DNA from: Caenorhabditis remanei
Taxonomy: Eukaryota > Nematoda > Chromadorea > Rhabditida > Rhabditidae
DNA: 64,000 bases
Reading direction: 5' to 3'
Assembly (NCBI RefSeq): GCF_010183535.1
Contig: NC_071332.1
Span: 13,206,001 to 13,270,000 of the forward strand
A program made the position numbers and the translations under genes. Below, piece by piece: positions 23,228-33,585 of this stretch; the stretch's first letter is position 1, and each line of letters begins with the position of its first letter. The notes below the pieces were generated by a model. That model saw only the letters and a program-made list of their open reading frames with translations. It had not been told where the DNA came from and did no database searches.

Positions 23228-26200
23228 TTACTTTTTCTTCCAAAACGAAATCTTCTCCAATAATTCTTTTCCAAATGACAATGGTTTGGTCGGAGTAGTG
23301 GGGGTAGTTGGAGCGTGTTCTACAGATCCTCTTCTCGTTCCTTCTACCAACAAAAACTCATTTCCCTAAAATAATAATTAATTGAAATGCTTTAAATGTT
23401 CAAAAACCAACATCAAACCCATCCAAGTCGGCAAACGGATTACTGAATCTCCTCTCCCACTTGTCTGACTCTTTCTCGAATGCATGCGGATTGTACATTT
23501 GTTTATGATCATCTAGAAGCTCCATATTTGAAAAAAAAATACGGTTCAGGACACTTACGTAAATTTTTTCTATCTGAATGCATGAATAGATCAAATCTGA
23601 CTAGGAGGCATGCTGGACCAGCACATTGGTTAGATGGAGTGCGAAGAGTTATGAAACGATAACCTGAAATTAAAACGATTGGATTTGGAAATATTCAGCT
23701 CATTTACCATTATTCATAGTATCGATATGAAGTATCCGCTGAGCAAAAACACTTCCCGACTCATTGTGCACATTGAATTGAAGAAATGATAAATCATTGA
23801 GCATAACTTTGTCAAAACTATACACATGTCTCTCATAATTAGTGACGAATGACGTTTCTTCACGTGTCCGTCTACGGCAAGATGTCTCAAACTTGGAAGA
23901 TGTTGAGATGGAAGGAGAGGAAATGTCTTCTTTCGATATTTGATCAGGCACATCGAAAAGGCGAACAGATACAGTACTCCGACGACGGTATTTGTCACTG
24001 TCCATTGCTGAGAGGAAATACGCGGCGATTATCTGAAACAACAAATTTCTCTTGGTATGAGTGGATACTGTAACCCCACCTCCACTTCCACCGTATATGC
24101 AATAGTGAATGGGATTGATAAAAATGGTTTCAACTGAACATCTCTCATTCGAAGCCAGTCTGGTTTCCGAACGTATCTAAAATCTTGCATCAGCTAATTT
24201 CCAGGATTTGCAGATTGTTTCTACCGTACCCACACGCTCCATTCCTTTCAAACATTGCATAATTCAATTGAGTGTTGGAGCAGTTTGTTTGAATGTTCAA
24301 TGCGACCATTTGTGCTCCAGTGAGCCAATGAATCATTGGATTGTAGTTGGTGGAATAGATTCGAGATGCTTTTGGATAAATTCTCATGATTTTAGATTTG
24401 TTTAAATTCTGAAAAACAAAATATCTGAACGCTTCTTTCCTGAAAAATCACTTGAATTTTCTCCACCGAACTTCCTCTCAAACAATTCCAGACCGTGTTC
24501 TCATCAGCAGATACAATACAAGGTACAGTATCAATTGTAGCGTTTTCCAAGTTTATAGCAGTTGAGACACCTCTTGATGATTCGAAGGCTTGCATGTAAT
24601 TGATGATTTCAGATAGTTCAGAACATGAAGATTCTTCTGGAAGTTGAAGCATTTGAGCAGCTTTCTGTTCTTCTGTGAGTTCATTGAATCGTTCATTTTC
24701 AATTGCTTCATCTTCAGTCAAGTCAATCGAGGAACCCTGAAAGTGTGAGATGTTTGAAGTGACAGACGGTCTGACTTACCTGTAAATCGATACTTGAATC
24801 TTCTCGACTTCTCGATTCCTGCTTATCGAATCTCTTCTTTTTGGCTTTTATCAATATTTTGTACTTTAATAATTCTGGAGACGGGTACTTGACGTCTCCT
24901 GAACCTTCTCTCGCATACAATGGGTAGTCAGGAAGAGGTCCCGTCAGCAGAAGATCTCCGAAGACGTGATGAAATATTTGTACCATTTTTTCTTGCTGCT
25001 TACGTCCGAGATGGTTTTCAATAGAGAGGATTAGAGGATATGGAGTCGTCTGAATAAAGATATGTGTGTCTGAATGTCCAGATGTCCACAAACCTTGAAA
25101 GCGCATTCTTTGATAGCCTCGCAAACTTCTTTCAGACCAATTTCATTCATTCCCATCACTGCTGTTGGTCCATGAGTTATCACTGGATCTCCTTCTTTAT
25201 CTTTGTTATCCCAAACATCTAACTCAACACATCTACATCCGCACAGCAGCGCTTGACGATACATTTCCACGTCAGCGGAGCAATGACCAATGGCATAAAC
25301 TAGTTGGTTACCTGGAAATTGGTAATTAGACTTGTGGACTTTTAAAAAAATATACCAGAGCAATATGTGTTGTGTGAAGAATCTATAAAATATCGGTTGA
25401 TTGGTTCTCTCATACTAGCTACATCCAATTTCATTCTCTGAGCTGAAATTGCCACGCCTGCTTCATCAGAAGCCATCCAATGAGTAAATATTTGTGGAGT
25501 TATAGCTGAGTCTGAATAGAATACTCTGGATTAAGTTATCTGGATAGTGAAGATTCTCGACACTTACCTCCAGAATACTGCCACGCCTCCAGAATCGAAC
25601 TAATCTTCCTATCAGAAACTTGATTAAATCTAGCATCATTTAGTCTATGATCATGTTGATTTTTTCGAAGCCATTCCCCAAATTCTAGCTTTGTTGCTAC
25701 TGGCTCATCTTCTGATCTGAAACAAAGCGTTTATTGAATGCTGTGCGACTCGAAAATTTACATTTTCCGAAAAATGGCTTCCAATCGAGATCCCTCAAAC
25801 TTTGTCAAAATCATAATGATTCTTATCAGTTTTTGATCGTCGATTTCCACATTTTTCCGGGAGTTCTAAAAGAAAGGATGCAATAGGAATTTAATATTTG
25901 TCTACTCTATCGAATATATTTACCACTGAAAGAAGTTTTCCAACTGCAGTCCATTCTGTCTTTGTGGAATTCTTCTTGTGTTTGTCGTATACTCTCATTA
26001 TACTGAAAACGGAGAATATCCTCAAGTAGCCAATTAAAAATATCTACTCACTCCTCTTCTAGACATCTCTGCGTGAATGCTGCATACATTTTCGGTGCTA
26101 ACTTTTTTCGAAAATGATATAGTAACCCGTGTTCCTCTTTTCTCACCCGCTGCACCGTATCGAACAAAGATGATCCGAATTCGTGGAGACGTTTCTGGAA

Positions 26201-26703
26201 ATTGTGATATATTTATGTCCACGTATCCGGAAGTCCTAACCTCATCTTTCTCCAAACACACGAAATGAGTAAACTTCAAATTGGTAATGCTCGTCCCGCT
26301 GACAATGGTCAAGAAGTTTCGTTCGAATCCTTTTTCATGAGCTCCCATCTCGAAATCGGTCGGTTTTCCAACTCGAACATCGTAGATTCGTTCCAAATAG
26401 ATATAATTTTTTTCGTGAGCTAACTGAAACTTCTTAAAGTTTAGGAAAAAACTATAGATTTTGTTTTGAAATGGTGAAAATTTTTCACCAAACTTACCTC
26501 TTTCGTGTTGAAAACCTTGTAGTCTTTGTACCTCCAAAACAAGATATATGGGGTTGGATCCACTTGAAGACGTACCGAATTTCGACTCGTGAAATTCTTA
26601 AAAGAAATTCAGACTATATCTCTTCCGAAAATTCAAAACTAACCTCTTCGTATTTGAAAAAAATAAGTTTGGCATCCTTCAACACGTCCGGTACTTTTGA
26701 CAT
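23228..26703 (-). CDS. plc-2: Phosphoinositide-specific phospholipase C, beta type
   Basis: Seventeen exons: 26644-26703, 26498-26596, 26241-26423, 26052-26194, 25924-26002, 25762-25865, 25568-25716, 25356-25511, 25094-25311, 24780-25049, 24452-24736, 24230-24408, 24080-24176, 23708-24032, 23559-23663, 23412-23512 and 23228-23365. They sum to 896 residues. Order: beta-type PH (ILFWRYKDYKVF, FLTIVSGTSITNLKF), degenerate EF hands, X domain, acidic linker, Y domain (RIYPKASRIYSTNYNP, GACGYVRKPDWLR) and C2 (IIAAYFLSAM). Catalytic residues are kept: His in SSHNTY near residue 319, Glu/Asp in CRCVELDVWD, His in VITHG and Glu in LSIENH. It would cleave PIP2 to IP3 and diacylglycerol downstream of G-alpha-q. 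It ends about 100 residues after C2, without the long coiled coil of typical PLC-beta. The symbol rests on beta type and on its place beside cyn genes. Confidence 0.85.
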
Positions 26704-27087
26704 GTCCTCCTCGGACAAGAAAGTGACAATTCGTCTCTTTCTTTTTTCAAACAAATCTTTTCTTGTCAGCAGACTGAAAATGGACAAAAAAGAGAGAGTA
26801 GAGGAGTAGAAGAGACGCAGGTGTTATAATGTTTGTGTGTGCATATGATTGATAACTGATACGGAATAGCATTTGTATTGAAAGAAGCACAAAATGTCAT
26901 ATTTTCGGGTTGTTGACGTCATTGGGTCAAAATGATTCAGACGATGATGACCTGATTACTTGAATTGTATGTAAACTTTGAGAAGAATTATCTAGATCTT
27001 ATCAATTTCTACGCAGAATTACCGGCTTTCGATATTTTTAATTCTTTAAGACTTCTCTGCAATTTCATTTCTTTGTGGGATGATCAT
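26704..27087. other. Intergenic gap
   Basis: 5' flank of the PLC gene. An ORF beginning at 26965 has no recognisable family and runs into the duplicated exon fragment. Nothing else is seen. Confidence 0.45.
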
Positions 27088-27235
27088 GCCTTCAAATCAA
27101 AACTACAGATAATTCTTTGTTCCAAAAAAGAAAAACAAAAATACTTCATTTCTAGCCAAAGATTGGAAAAGCACAATGTACGGTCAAAGTGATAATAGTC
27201 AGGGCACATGCTCCCTTTCTCCAAATTGCTCATAT
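27088..27235 (-). pseudogene. Duplicated terminal-exon fragment of the secreted gene at 28725-29286
   Basis: This block is a direct repeat of about 28666-28810, with most bases identical. In the minus-strand frame of the source gene, 27152-27223 reads WRKGACALTIITLTVHCAFPI and then a stop, nearly the same as the last residues of that gene. The match also covers its 3' flank. There is no upstream exon, so it is a non-functional partial copy. It ends where the FBA gene remnant starts. Confidence 0.7.
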
Positions 27236-28531
27236 TACAGTATTTAAGTTGGCTCCTAAGAAAGACCTAAGAACTTTTAAACGAAAGATCGAACTTCTTC
27301 GTATTCATTTAAATCCTCACTGTTATATACTTGAATTATTTGATTCTGAAAACCGATTCGTCGTCGACTTCGGGGATGAGCATTTAGTTGAACCAATGGA
27401 TACTGTAACAAAAAATGAAACAGTTTAGTTAAAGGTATCGGATTTGTGATGTTTGAAATATCAAACGATATTTTTCTAAACGTTTCAAAATTTTATTTTC
27501 AGCTATAGAATTGAATACGACACAGCTCTTTTTTTATTTCAACCATTTCCGCTTTCTTTGTGTTTCGAAGTCTCCCATCTTCTTCTGTCTCTATATTCAA
27601 GCCCTTTTATCGATTGGATTGTTTACATGGATTGGGTAGAAATTAAAACTGTCCGTCAGTTTCTGGATACAATTCTGTCAGGAAGATGTGAAATGTTAAC
27701 ATTTTACGGTATCGAGATCAGTTGTGAGTTTTTGACAGAGTTGATGGATAAAATATCATTGGATAAGAGAATAATAATCGATGCTCATATTCCTTCGGAT
27801 TTTAGACATCCTAATGTGAGTGTTTTATCGCGAATCTCTCTTAACACTGTTCGAGTTTTTCAGGCTCTCAAATTCTCTGGCTCACAATATAAAAACGGAC
27901 GGTGGATTACATTGAATGACCTGAAATCGGTTAGAAACGTCCATTATGTATATTTAGCTAGCACTATTTTCAACTGTAATGATATCAACCAATTCCTTCA
28001 CTATTGGACGAACTGTGATGAGAATATGTTTGAAAACATGGAATTGCAGTTGGATGATAGTGTGGAAATTGATGTGGATGTTCTGAAGAATGAGTTGATT
28101 ACATTGCAAATTGTTGATGAAACTGTTGAAGCGTGTTTCTATATGTAAGTTGCAGTTTTCCCCGTTCCACATGCACTCGTAACGTTTCTAGTCATTAAAT
28201 TTCATTCTAGGAGAATGTGCCGTATTCAAAAAAATTTTAATTGTTAATCTATTTCAGAAAAGTCAAGAACCATCACAATCGCCGTTTTGTTTTATGTCGC
28301 TTGAAAATCTGTAAAAACAAGAGAGCCAAATTCACAGTTCAAGAAGCGGATGATCAGCAAGCGAATAAATTCGAAATACTCGAATTACTTGAGAAGACGA
28401 AGAATCTGGAAGAGAAGAACGAAGGTTCGGAGATTTCGGAGGCGAGTAGAAGAAAGATTGCAATGGACATCGAGGAATTGATGTGTCTTATAATCAAGAA
28501 AAACAAAAACAGATACATTTTCGAATGTTGA
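27236..28531 (+). pseudogene. FBA_2 / F-box-associated family gene, probably broken at its 5' end
   Basis: The FBA part is clear. Exon starting near 27503: IEYDTALFLFQPFPLSL, IDWIVYMDW and VRQFLDTILSGRCE. Exon 27864-28144: NDINQFLHYWTNCDENMFEN. Exon 28258-28531: HHNRRFVLCRLKICKNKR, ending in a charged helix. These are marks of Caenorhabditis F-box B proteins, predicted substrate adaptors of SCF ubiquitin ligases. The 5' part is wrong. The segment FKLAPKKDLRTFKRKIELL lacks an ATG and most of an F-box, and its frame hits TAG at 27426-27428. No GT donor of the phase needed for the next exon lies before that stop. A duplicated foreign exon occupies the upstream position. Pseudogene is the best reading; an unseen upstream exon is the alternative. 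Confidence 0.6.
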
Positions 28532-28724
28532 CACTCTTGTGGACCTATTCACAAAGAAAATGTGTACCATTCAATACATTTGTTTATGCTCACTTGTCCT
28601 CGTAGACTGGATCTCATGAGATCCCTCATTACTCATATTTATTTACATTTTTGTTTTTTACTCTCAAATCAAAACTACAAATCATTAATTGTTTCCAGTT
28701 CCAAAAAAGAAAAAGAAAAATACT

Positions 28725-29286
28725 TCATTTCAAGCCACTAATTGGAAAAGCACAATGTACGTTCATAGTGATATTAGCCAGGGCACATGCTCCCTTCCTC
28801 CATATCGCCCATTTTCCCTCTGAAGTTTTTTGAGCATTGTAAGTGAAGAATCTAAAAGAAATATGATTTCTTGACTTCGACAAGGCATGACCTCATTCTC
28901 CAACAAAAAGGGGACTAACCTATTACAGTATCTATAATCAGTTGGCTTTTTCGATATAACACTATCTCTTTCAGCTCCATCACATTCTATGTCACACGTC
29001 GAAATGGTTCCATTCTGTTCGGTTTGACAATGAGCGAGTTTGAAAGAATCTTTATCGCTCGTCCCAATCAATCCGTCTGGTCCGAATCCGGTTTTCGACA
29101 GATAACAATTCAATTGTTCACACTTAAGAGTACGTGGTTCTGAAAAATACCGTATTCCGAACCTCTCAGCAGAAGCCCAACCAAAAAACTACCCCATGAA
29201 AACAGCGAATTTGAAATCTTCAGAAGTATAAAAGAAAGGAATAAATAACATAAGCACTTCATAATAGAATGAATTCTTGTTTTCAT
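28725..29286 (-). CDS. Small secreted cysteine-containing protein, 146 residues
   Basis: Three exons (29193-29286, 28920-29139, 28725-28851). The N-terminus is a signal peptide (MKCLCYLFLSFILLKISNS); a second in-frame Met eight codons upstream (29286) is taken as the start. The mature part has eight or so cysteines in pairs (LKCEQLNCYLSKTGFGPD, LAHCQTEQNGTISTCDIEC, YRYCNRFF, KGACALA, VHCAF). The disulfide-rich layout resembles many nematode secreted families, but I cannot name this one and propose no function. Frame is conserved through both splices. A copy of its last exon lies at 27088-27235, which confirms that exon's boundaries and frame. Confidence 0.68.
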
Positions 29287-29949
29287 TAAAATCTGCTTCA
29301 GATTCCAGGCCTAGATAAGTCCAGAACCCGGTCTGAATCTTCTGTATTTCCCGCCTTTCCTCCTTTCCAAATCGACTCGCATGTCTCCCCCCGTTCTTAT
29401 AAACCTCTCGCCCTCTCTCTTCGTTGCAACCGGGTGGTAAAGTGGTAGTGAGCGGGGGTGGCGGTCCACGGGTTCCCCGCTCGACGTCCACGCAGCGATG
29501 ATTGAAAATTTGTGCAGTGGCCGAGGCGTCTGTTCTTGAATCGTGCTCTGAATAAGGGCGTAACCCAACGTTTCACTTTCGCCAGAAGATGGATATTTGC
29601 GCAATGTCTGAGCTTTTTTGTAATTTTCGAACTGTTTTCGGGGCATCAAATGTTGGGCTTGATTATGAGTGAAAACTGAAGTCTTTACTATTAACAAACG
29701 GATGTATGTTTCCAGAATGTTTGCCTTCATGATGCCTGTCTTTTCCTTTTTTCAAAATATTTGTTAAATTCTCAAATTTACGTCTTCTGAATCAAACATC
29801 TGAATTTCAAGCCAAAATCGAAGAGAGGAAACGGGCTGCTCGCTTTTTTATATCATCGGATTCAGAAAAAAGATCATTCCAAGCGTGTTGACCGTTTCTA
29901 GTTTAATCAACGCCATAAAAAGTTGCTAGCGGTATTCTAAAGTGATGAC
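29287..29949. other. Intergenic, 0.66 kb, with a GC-rich tRNA-like patch
   Basis: An open minus-strand frame spans 29311-29730 but has no family signature, and its second half runs through a GC-rich patch (29430-29505). That patch looks like a decayed tRNA-derived sequence. I do not annotate the ORF as a gene. Confidence 0.35.
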
Positions 29950-30138
29950 GTGAAAGATTTGTTGATAGCATCCGATTCCGAAACAATAGAGGATTTCAAA
30001 CGTGCCGTCCGATTTGGATTAACTACGATCCATTTGGAGCAGCATCTGGAAGGTGGTGTTGAAAAGGAGGTTTCGTCGCTGAAAGAGGTGGTGAACCGAC
30101 TGGTTTATATGTATCTGTTACGAACTTTATATGGATAA
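29950..30138 (+). other. Unassigned ORF fragment
   Basis: A 62-codon frame reads KDLLIASDSETIEDFKRA, then an amphipathic helix-like run, and ends LLRTLYG before a stop. The composition is protein-like, but there is no ATG. A stop lies directly upstream, and no clear splice partner exists. It could be one exon of a decayed gene. I do not recognise it. Confidence 0.2.
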
Positions 30139-30229
30139 AATAAATAAGAATTAAATTTCAATCGAAAAAGACTGAGATAACGTGGAGACGGCGAGAGTGC
30201 AAGTTATTCAAATGGTAAAGTGTATCTTC

Positions 30230-30976
30230 TTAAAGTTGTCCGCAATCAGCGATGACGCAGTCTTTTACCGGCTTTCCGGACTGACTTCCGTTGCCTTCGA
30301 CTTGCTTGACAACTTCGAGTCCTTCCTTCACTTTTCCGAAGACGACGTGCTTTCCGTCGAGCCATTCGGTCTTGACGGTGCAAAGGAAGAATTGGGATCC
30401 ATTGGTGTTTGGTCCAGCGTTGGCCTGAAAATCGGATGATAGAGAAAAAATTACTTATTTTGATACTGAAATTGTAAAAGTGTAGTTTTGATAGAAATTT
30501 GCTACATTTTAGAAAAATCGGTTATTGTTTTAAGTCAGATTAACAAAAAACATGCAGAAAACATGTTGAAATAATTCCATACCATGGAGAGGACTCCTGG
30601 TCCGGTGTGCTTCTCCTTGAAGTTCTCATCCTTGAACTTCTCTCCGTAGATTGACTCTCCTCCGGTTCCGTTTCCACGAGTGAAATCTCCTCCCTGGATC
30701 ATGAAGTTTGGAATGATGCGATGGAATTTGGTCCCCTTGAAGTGGAGTGGCTTTCCGGACTGTCCCATTCCCTTCTCTCCGGTACAGAGGGCACGGAAAT
30801 TCTCAGCGGTGACAGGGACGATGTCCGAGTAGAGCTGGAATATAGAACGTATACATTTCGAGATATATTCCGAATATTTCTTTCCAAAAGCTCAGTTTCA
30901 TACTTACCTCCATGACAATACGTCCGGCAGCTTTTCCACCAATGGTGATGTCGAAAAAGACGTTGGGGCGGCTCAT
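30230..30976 (-). CDS. cyn-3: Cyclophilin A-type peptidyl-prolyl isomerase (cyn-3-like)
   Basis: Three exons (30908-30976, 30583-30834, 30230-30424) give 171 residues, full length for a single-domain cyclophilin. The catalytic centre is intact: [15 protein letters not shown] with its Arg, and then the GSQFFLC and [13 protein letters not shown] blocks that form the cyclosporin-binding pocket, including Trp. It catalyses cis-trans isomerisation at proline, mainly in the cytosol, and helps protein folding. The end [11 protein letters not shown], with EW rather than AW, resembles my recollection of C. elegans CYN-3. Its head-to-head partner lies at 32401. Codon use is strongly biased, as in highly expressed genes. 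Confidence 0.93.
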
Positions 30977-32400
30977 TTCTTCCGCAGGAACTGGGTAATT
31001 ACTGCAAAATTCTGACATAAAAAAAGCGTGGATAAAAAAGTGAGGTGGATAAAAATCGGAATAATTCAGATAAAAAGCAGTCAATTATATTTAGCCGTAT
31101 AAGCTTTCTACAGTTTTCTGTTTATTCTATTAATTTTCTAACTACTAGTACGAATTCAAGATAATTGTATAAAGAGACTAGCTTTGTATTGATTTTTCAG
31201 AATTTTCTTCTGTTGTCTGCGAGAAGTAATCAATTTTCGGTGCAAAATTAGCACCAATTGAATAAAAAATAATTTTTAAAAAGAAGTCTCGGGGAAAACG
31301 AAGAAATCCCGATAATTTGAACGAAAACGCGTCTTATTTGGCAAAATTTTGCCCGACGTCGTGACATGGGCGGGGCCAGCAATTGTGCTCCACTGAATCT
31401 TTCGAAAGGCGCGTGGTTTAATCTTGAGTTTTTAGCCTGGAAACGGATGTTTTATTGAGGTATTTCATCCCATTTTACCAGATAAAATGTAGCAGACGTA
31501 GTGCCAATAAGGTGAGCTTATTCTTCAATCAATGACACACCTCATTTCCTTATTTGTATTAATTTTCAATATGAACTGTTCGCGATAACCATACAGGTTT
31601 TCACTGAAAGATTCAAGAGTATAAATTTCTAATTTCTCTCAAAAACTAGTTTTTAGTAATATCACAGTAACAAAATTGTCAGTTTTCCCTTTTACACTTA
31701 TCTCTTCTCAAAAATCATACAGTTCACTCGTTTCTATTTAAAAAAACCGCCCATTTCGTTGACTTTGGCTGACCAAACAGCGACCGATTACTTTTTCTGT
31801 TCTTATCATCATTTTCAAATTTCGATATCTTTTTTCAACACTATCATCACCAAAATCGGTATCAATTCACCCTTTTTCGCCTTTGTTTTTGTTTACCGTA
31901 GACGTTTTTGTCGTCAAATACTATACATGTCGTCAAGTTGGGGGTCGCGTACGCAAACACTGCTGCGGACTTGTTTACAATTTAGAATGTTCTCGAAGCG
32001 AACGGTTTATTTCTTTACTTTTGGCCTAAATTTTGTGACTTTTGTTTAGATTTATAGTGATTTTAGCTTTAAGAGATATTTTTAACCCGACAATAATTTA
32101 TTAAACTGTCCCCACCGCAGTTTCCTCGGGAAAACTTGATGTATTCCGTAGATTTTTGGGAGAAAATAGTTGTTTTTTCAATAACCACTTCAGAAACTTA
32201 TCAATGAATTCATCCGATCCAGATAGCAAATTTTTGATACTCGTAATATTCAAATACTTCAGCGCCCCGCGTACTTCACGGTAGAGCGCGCTTACCCACT
32301 AGACTAATTTTTCATTTACAAGCCACTCGTTTTCCGCATAGCGTGTCATCTGTGCTCATTTTTAAATATATTGCTTTTCAGTGATTACCCTACCTCAATC
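30977..32400. other. Shared upstream region of the cyclophilin pair, 1.4 kb
   Basis: This should hold both cyclophilin promoters. There are AT-rich stretches, a GC island near 31330-31390 (ACGTCGTGACATGGGCGGGG), and a tRNA-like half around 32262-32310. The ORF at 31759-32049 has no protein signature. No TATA or conserved block common to both genes was identified. Confidence 0.45.
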
Positions 32401-33048
32401 ATGAGCCGTCCAAACGTCTTCTTCGACATCTCCATCGGTGGAAAAGCCGTCGGACGCATCGTCATGGAGGTAAGCAACCCTATCGTTCCTAATCTTTCGA
32501 TTTTTGATGTTTAATTTAGCTCTACGCCGACATCGTCCCAAAGACCGCTGAGAACTTCCGTGCCCTGTGCACCGGAGAGAAGGGAGTCGGAAAGTCTGGA
32601 AAGCCACTCCACTTCAAGGGATCCAAGTTCCACCGCATCATCCCGGACTTCATGATCCAAGGAGGAGATTTCACTCGTGGAAACGGAACCGGAGGAGAGT
32701 CGATCTATGGAGAAAAGTTCCCAGATGAGAACTTCAAGGAGAAGCACACCGGACCAGGAGTCCTCTCCATGGTAAGAATATGAATAGGGACAGCTGTTTT
32801 TAGGCGTTTTTACAGTACTATTTTTCCTTTCACTCATTTCTTTTAACTTTCAGGCCAACGCCGGACCAAACACCAACGGATCCCAATTCTTCCTCTGCAC
32901 CGTCAAAACTGCCTGGCTCGACGGAAAGCACGTCGTCTTCGGAAAAGTGTCCCAAGGAATGGATGTCGTCCAGAAGATCGAGACCTTCGGAACTGACTCC
33001 GGAAAACCAAAGGCCGATATCGTCATTGCTGATTGTGGACAGCTCTAA
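32401..33048 (+). CDS. cyn-7: Cyclophilin A-type peptidyl-prolyl isomerase (cyn-7-like)
   Basis: Three exons (32401-32469, 32520-32771, 32854-33048) give 171 residues. Exon lengths (69, 252, 195) equal those of the minus-strand partner, so the pair arose by inverted duplication. Active-site blocks [22 protein letters not shown] and [13 protein letters not shown] are intact. The divergent C-terminal part ([19 protein letters not shown]) and the AW variant recall CYN-7 rather than CYN-3. It is a cytosolic proline isomerase and folding helper. Strong codon bias suggests high expression. A polyadenylation signal AATAAA lies at 33156. Confidence 0.93.
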
Positions 33049-33585
33049 GATGTTCTCCGTGAGAACTCATCTTGTTTTTTCTTTCCTCACGATTTTATGT
33101 ATTCCCCACTATTATAATTGCTTCACTTTTCCATTCTGAATCTTTTTTGATCTTCAATAAATTGCTCGGAAAGATATTAGTTCTGCTTTTCTCTATGGAA
33201 ATGCTCACGAATGGTCGCGAGTAACTCGCGCTGTAAATTTTACTGATGTTTTTCAACATCAGTTAGAAGTAATCGTTTTAATAGATATGCGTCTCATCGT
33301 GTTGTATTTGCAGCTTCAATTCAATTTCAATCGGAATAAGTTGGCTTTGTGGACCATATTTCACAGCGTTTGGGCTTCTATAGGAAATCGGGTGAGATTT
33401 TGATGTCGTATCGTAAGAAAATTTTAGAAATAACTTCAAAAAGAAATTGATTTCATCTCGATTCTTAAATCCTTTTGTTGCTGAAGTTACTTATTAGACA
33501 GATGCAGGTGAAACAGAAAGCAAAAACACGTGACTTTGTTGCGTCCTCAACTCTCTGGTTACTTTATAGAAACATTCAGAAACAT
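33049..33585. other. 3' flank of cyn-7-like gene and srh promoter
   Basis: Contains AATAAA at 33156-33161 for the cyclophilin and an E-box at 33505-33510 for the srh gene. An in-frame upstream extension of the srh ORF (from 33475) is not srh-like and was not used. Confidence 0.55.
33505..33510 (-). promoter_or_regulatory. E-box upstream of srh gene at 33586
   Basis: CAGGTG, reading TTTCACCTGCA on the other strand, 76 bp before the ATG. It fits the WWYCACSTGYY chemoreceptor E-box except for the last base. The same site recurs before four more srh copies in this cluster. Confidence 0.6.

Noticed and set aside
26034..26537. Long continuous ORF across PLC exons 2-4 suggesting a retained intron or a different protein
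   Set aside because: Splicing 26241|26194 moves to a frame that matches PLC-beta (KRLHEFGSSLFDTVQR) and joins correctly to the next exon. The continuous ORF is chance.
29311..29730. 139-codon minus-strand ORF
   Set aside because: No family motif, passes through a GC-rich tRNA-like patch, no splice partners. Not enough to call a gene.
31759..32049. 96-codon ORF between the cyclophilins
   Set aside because: Phe/Thr-rich AT-driven composition, no homology signal, lies in promoter space.
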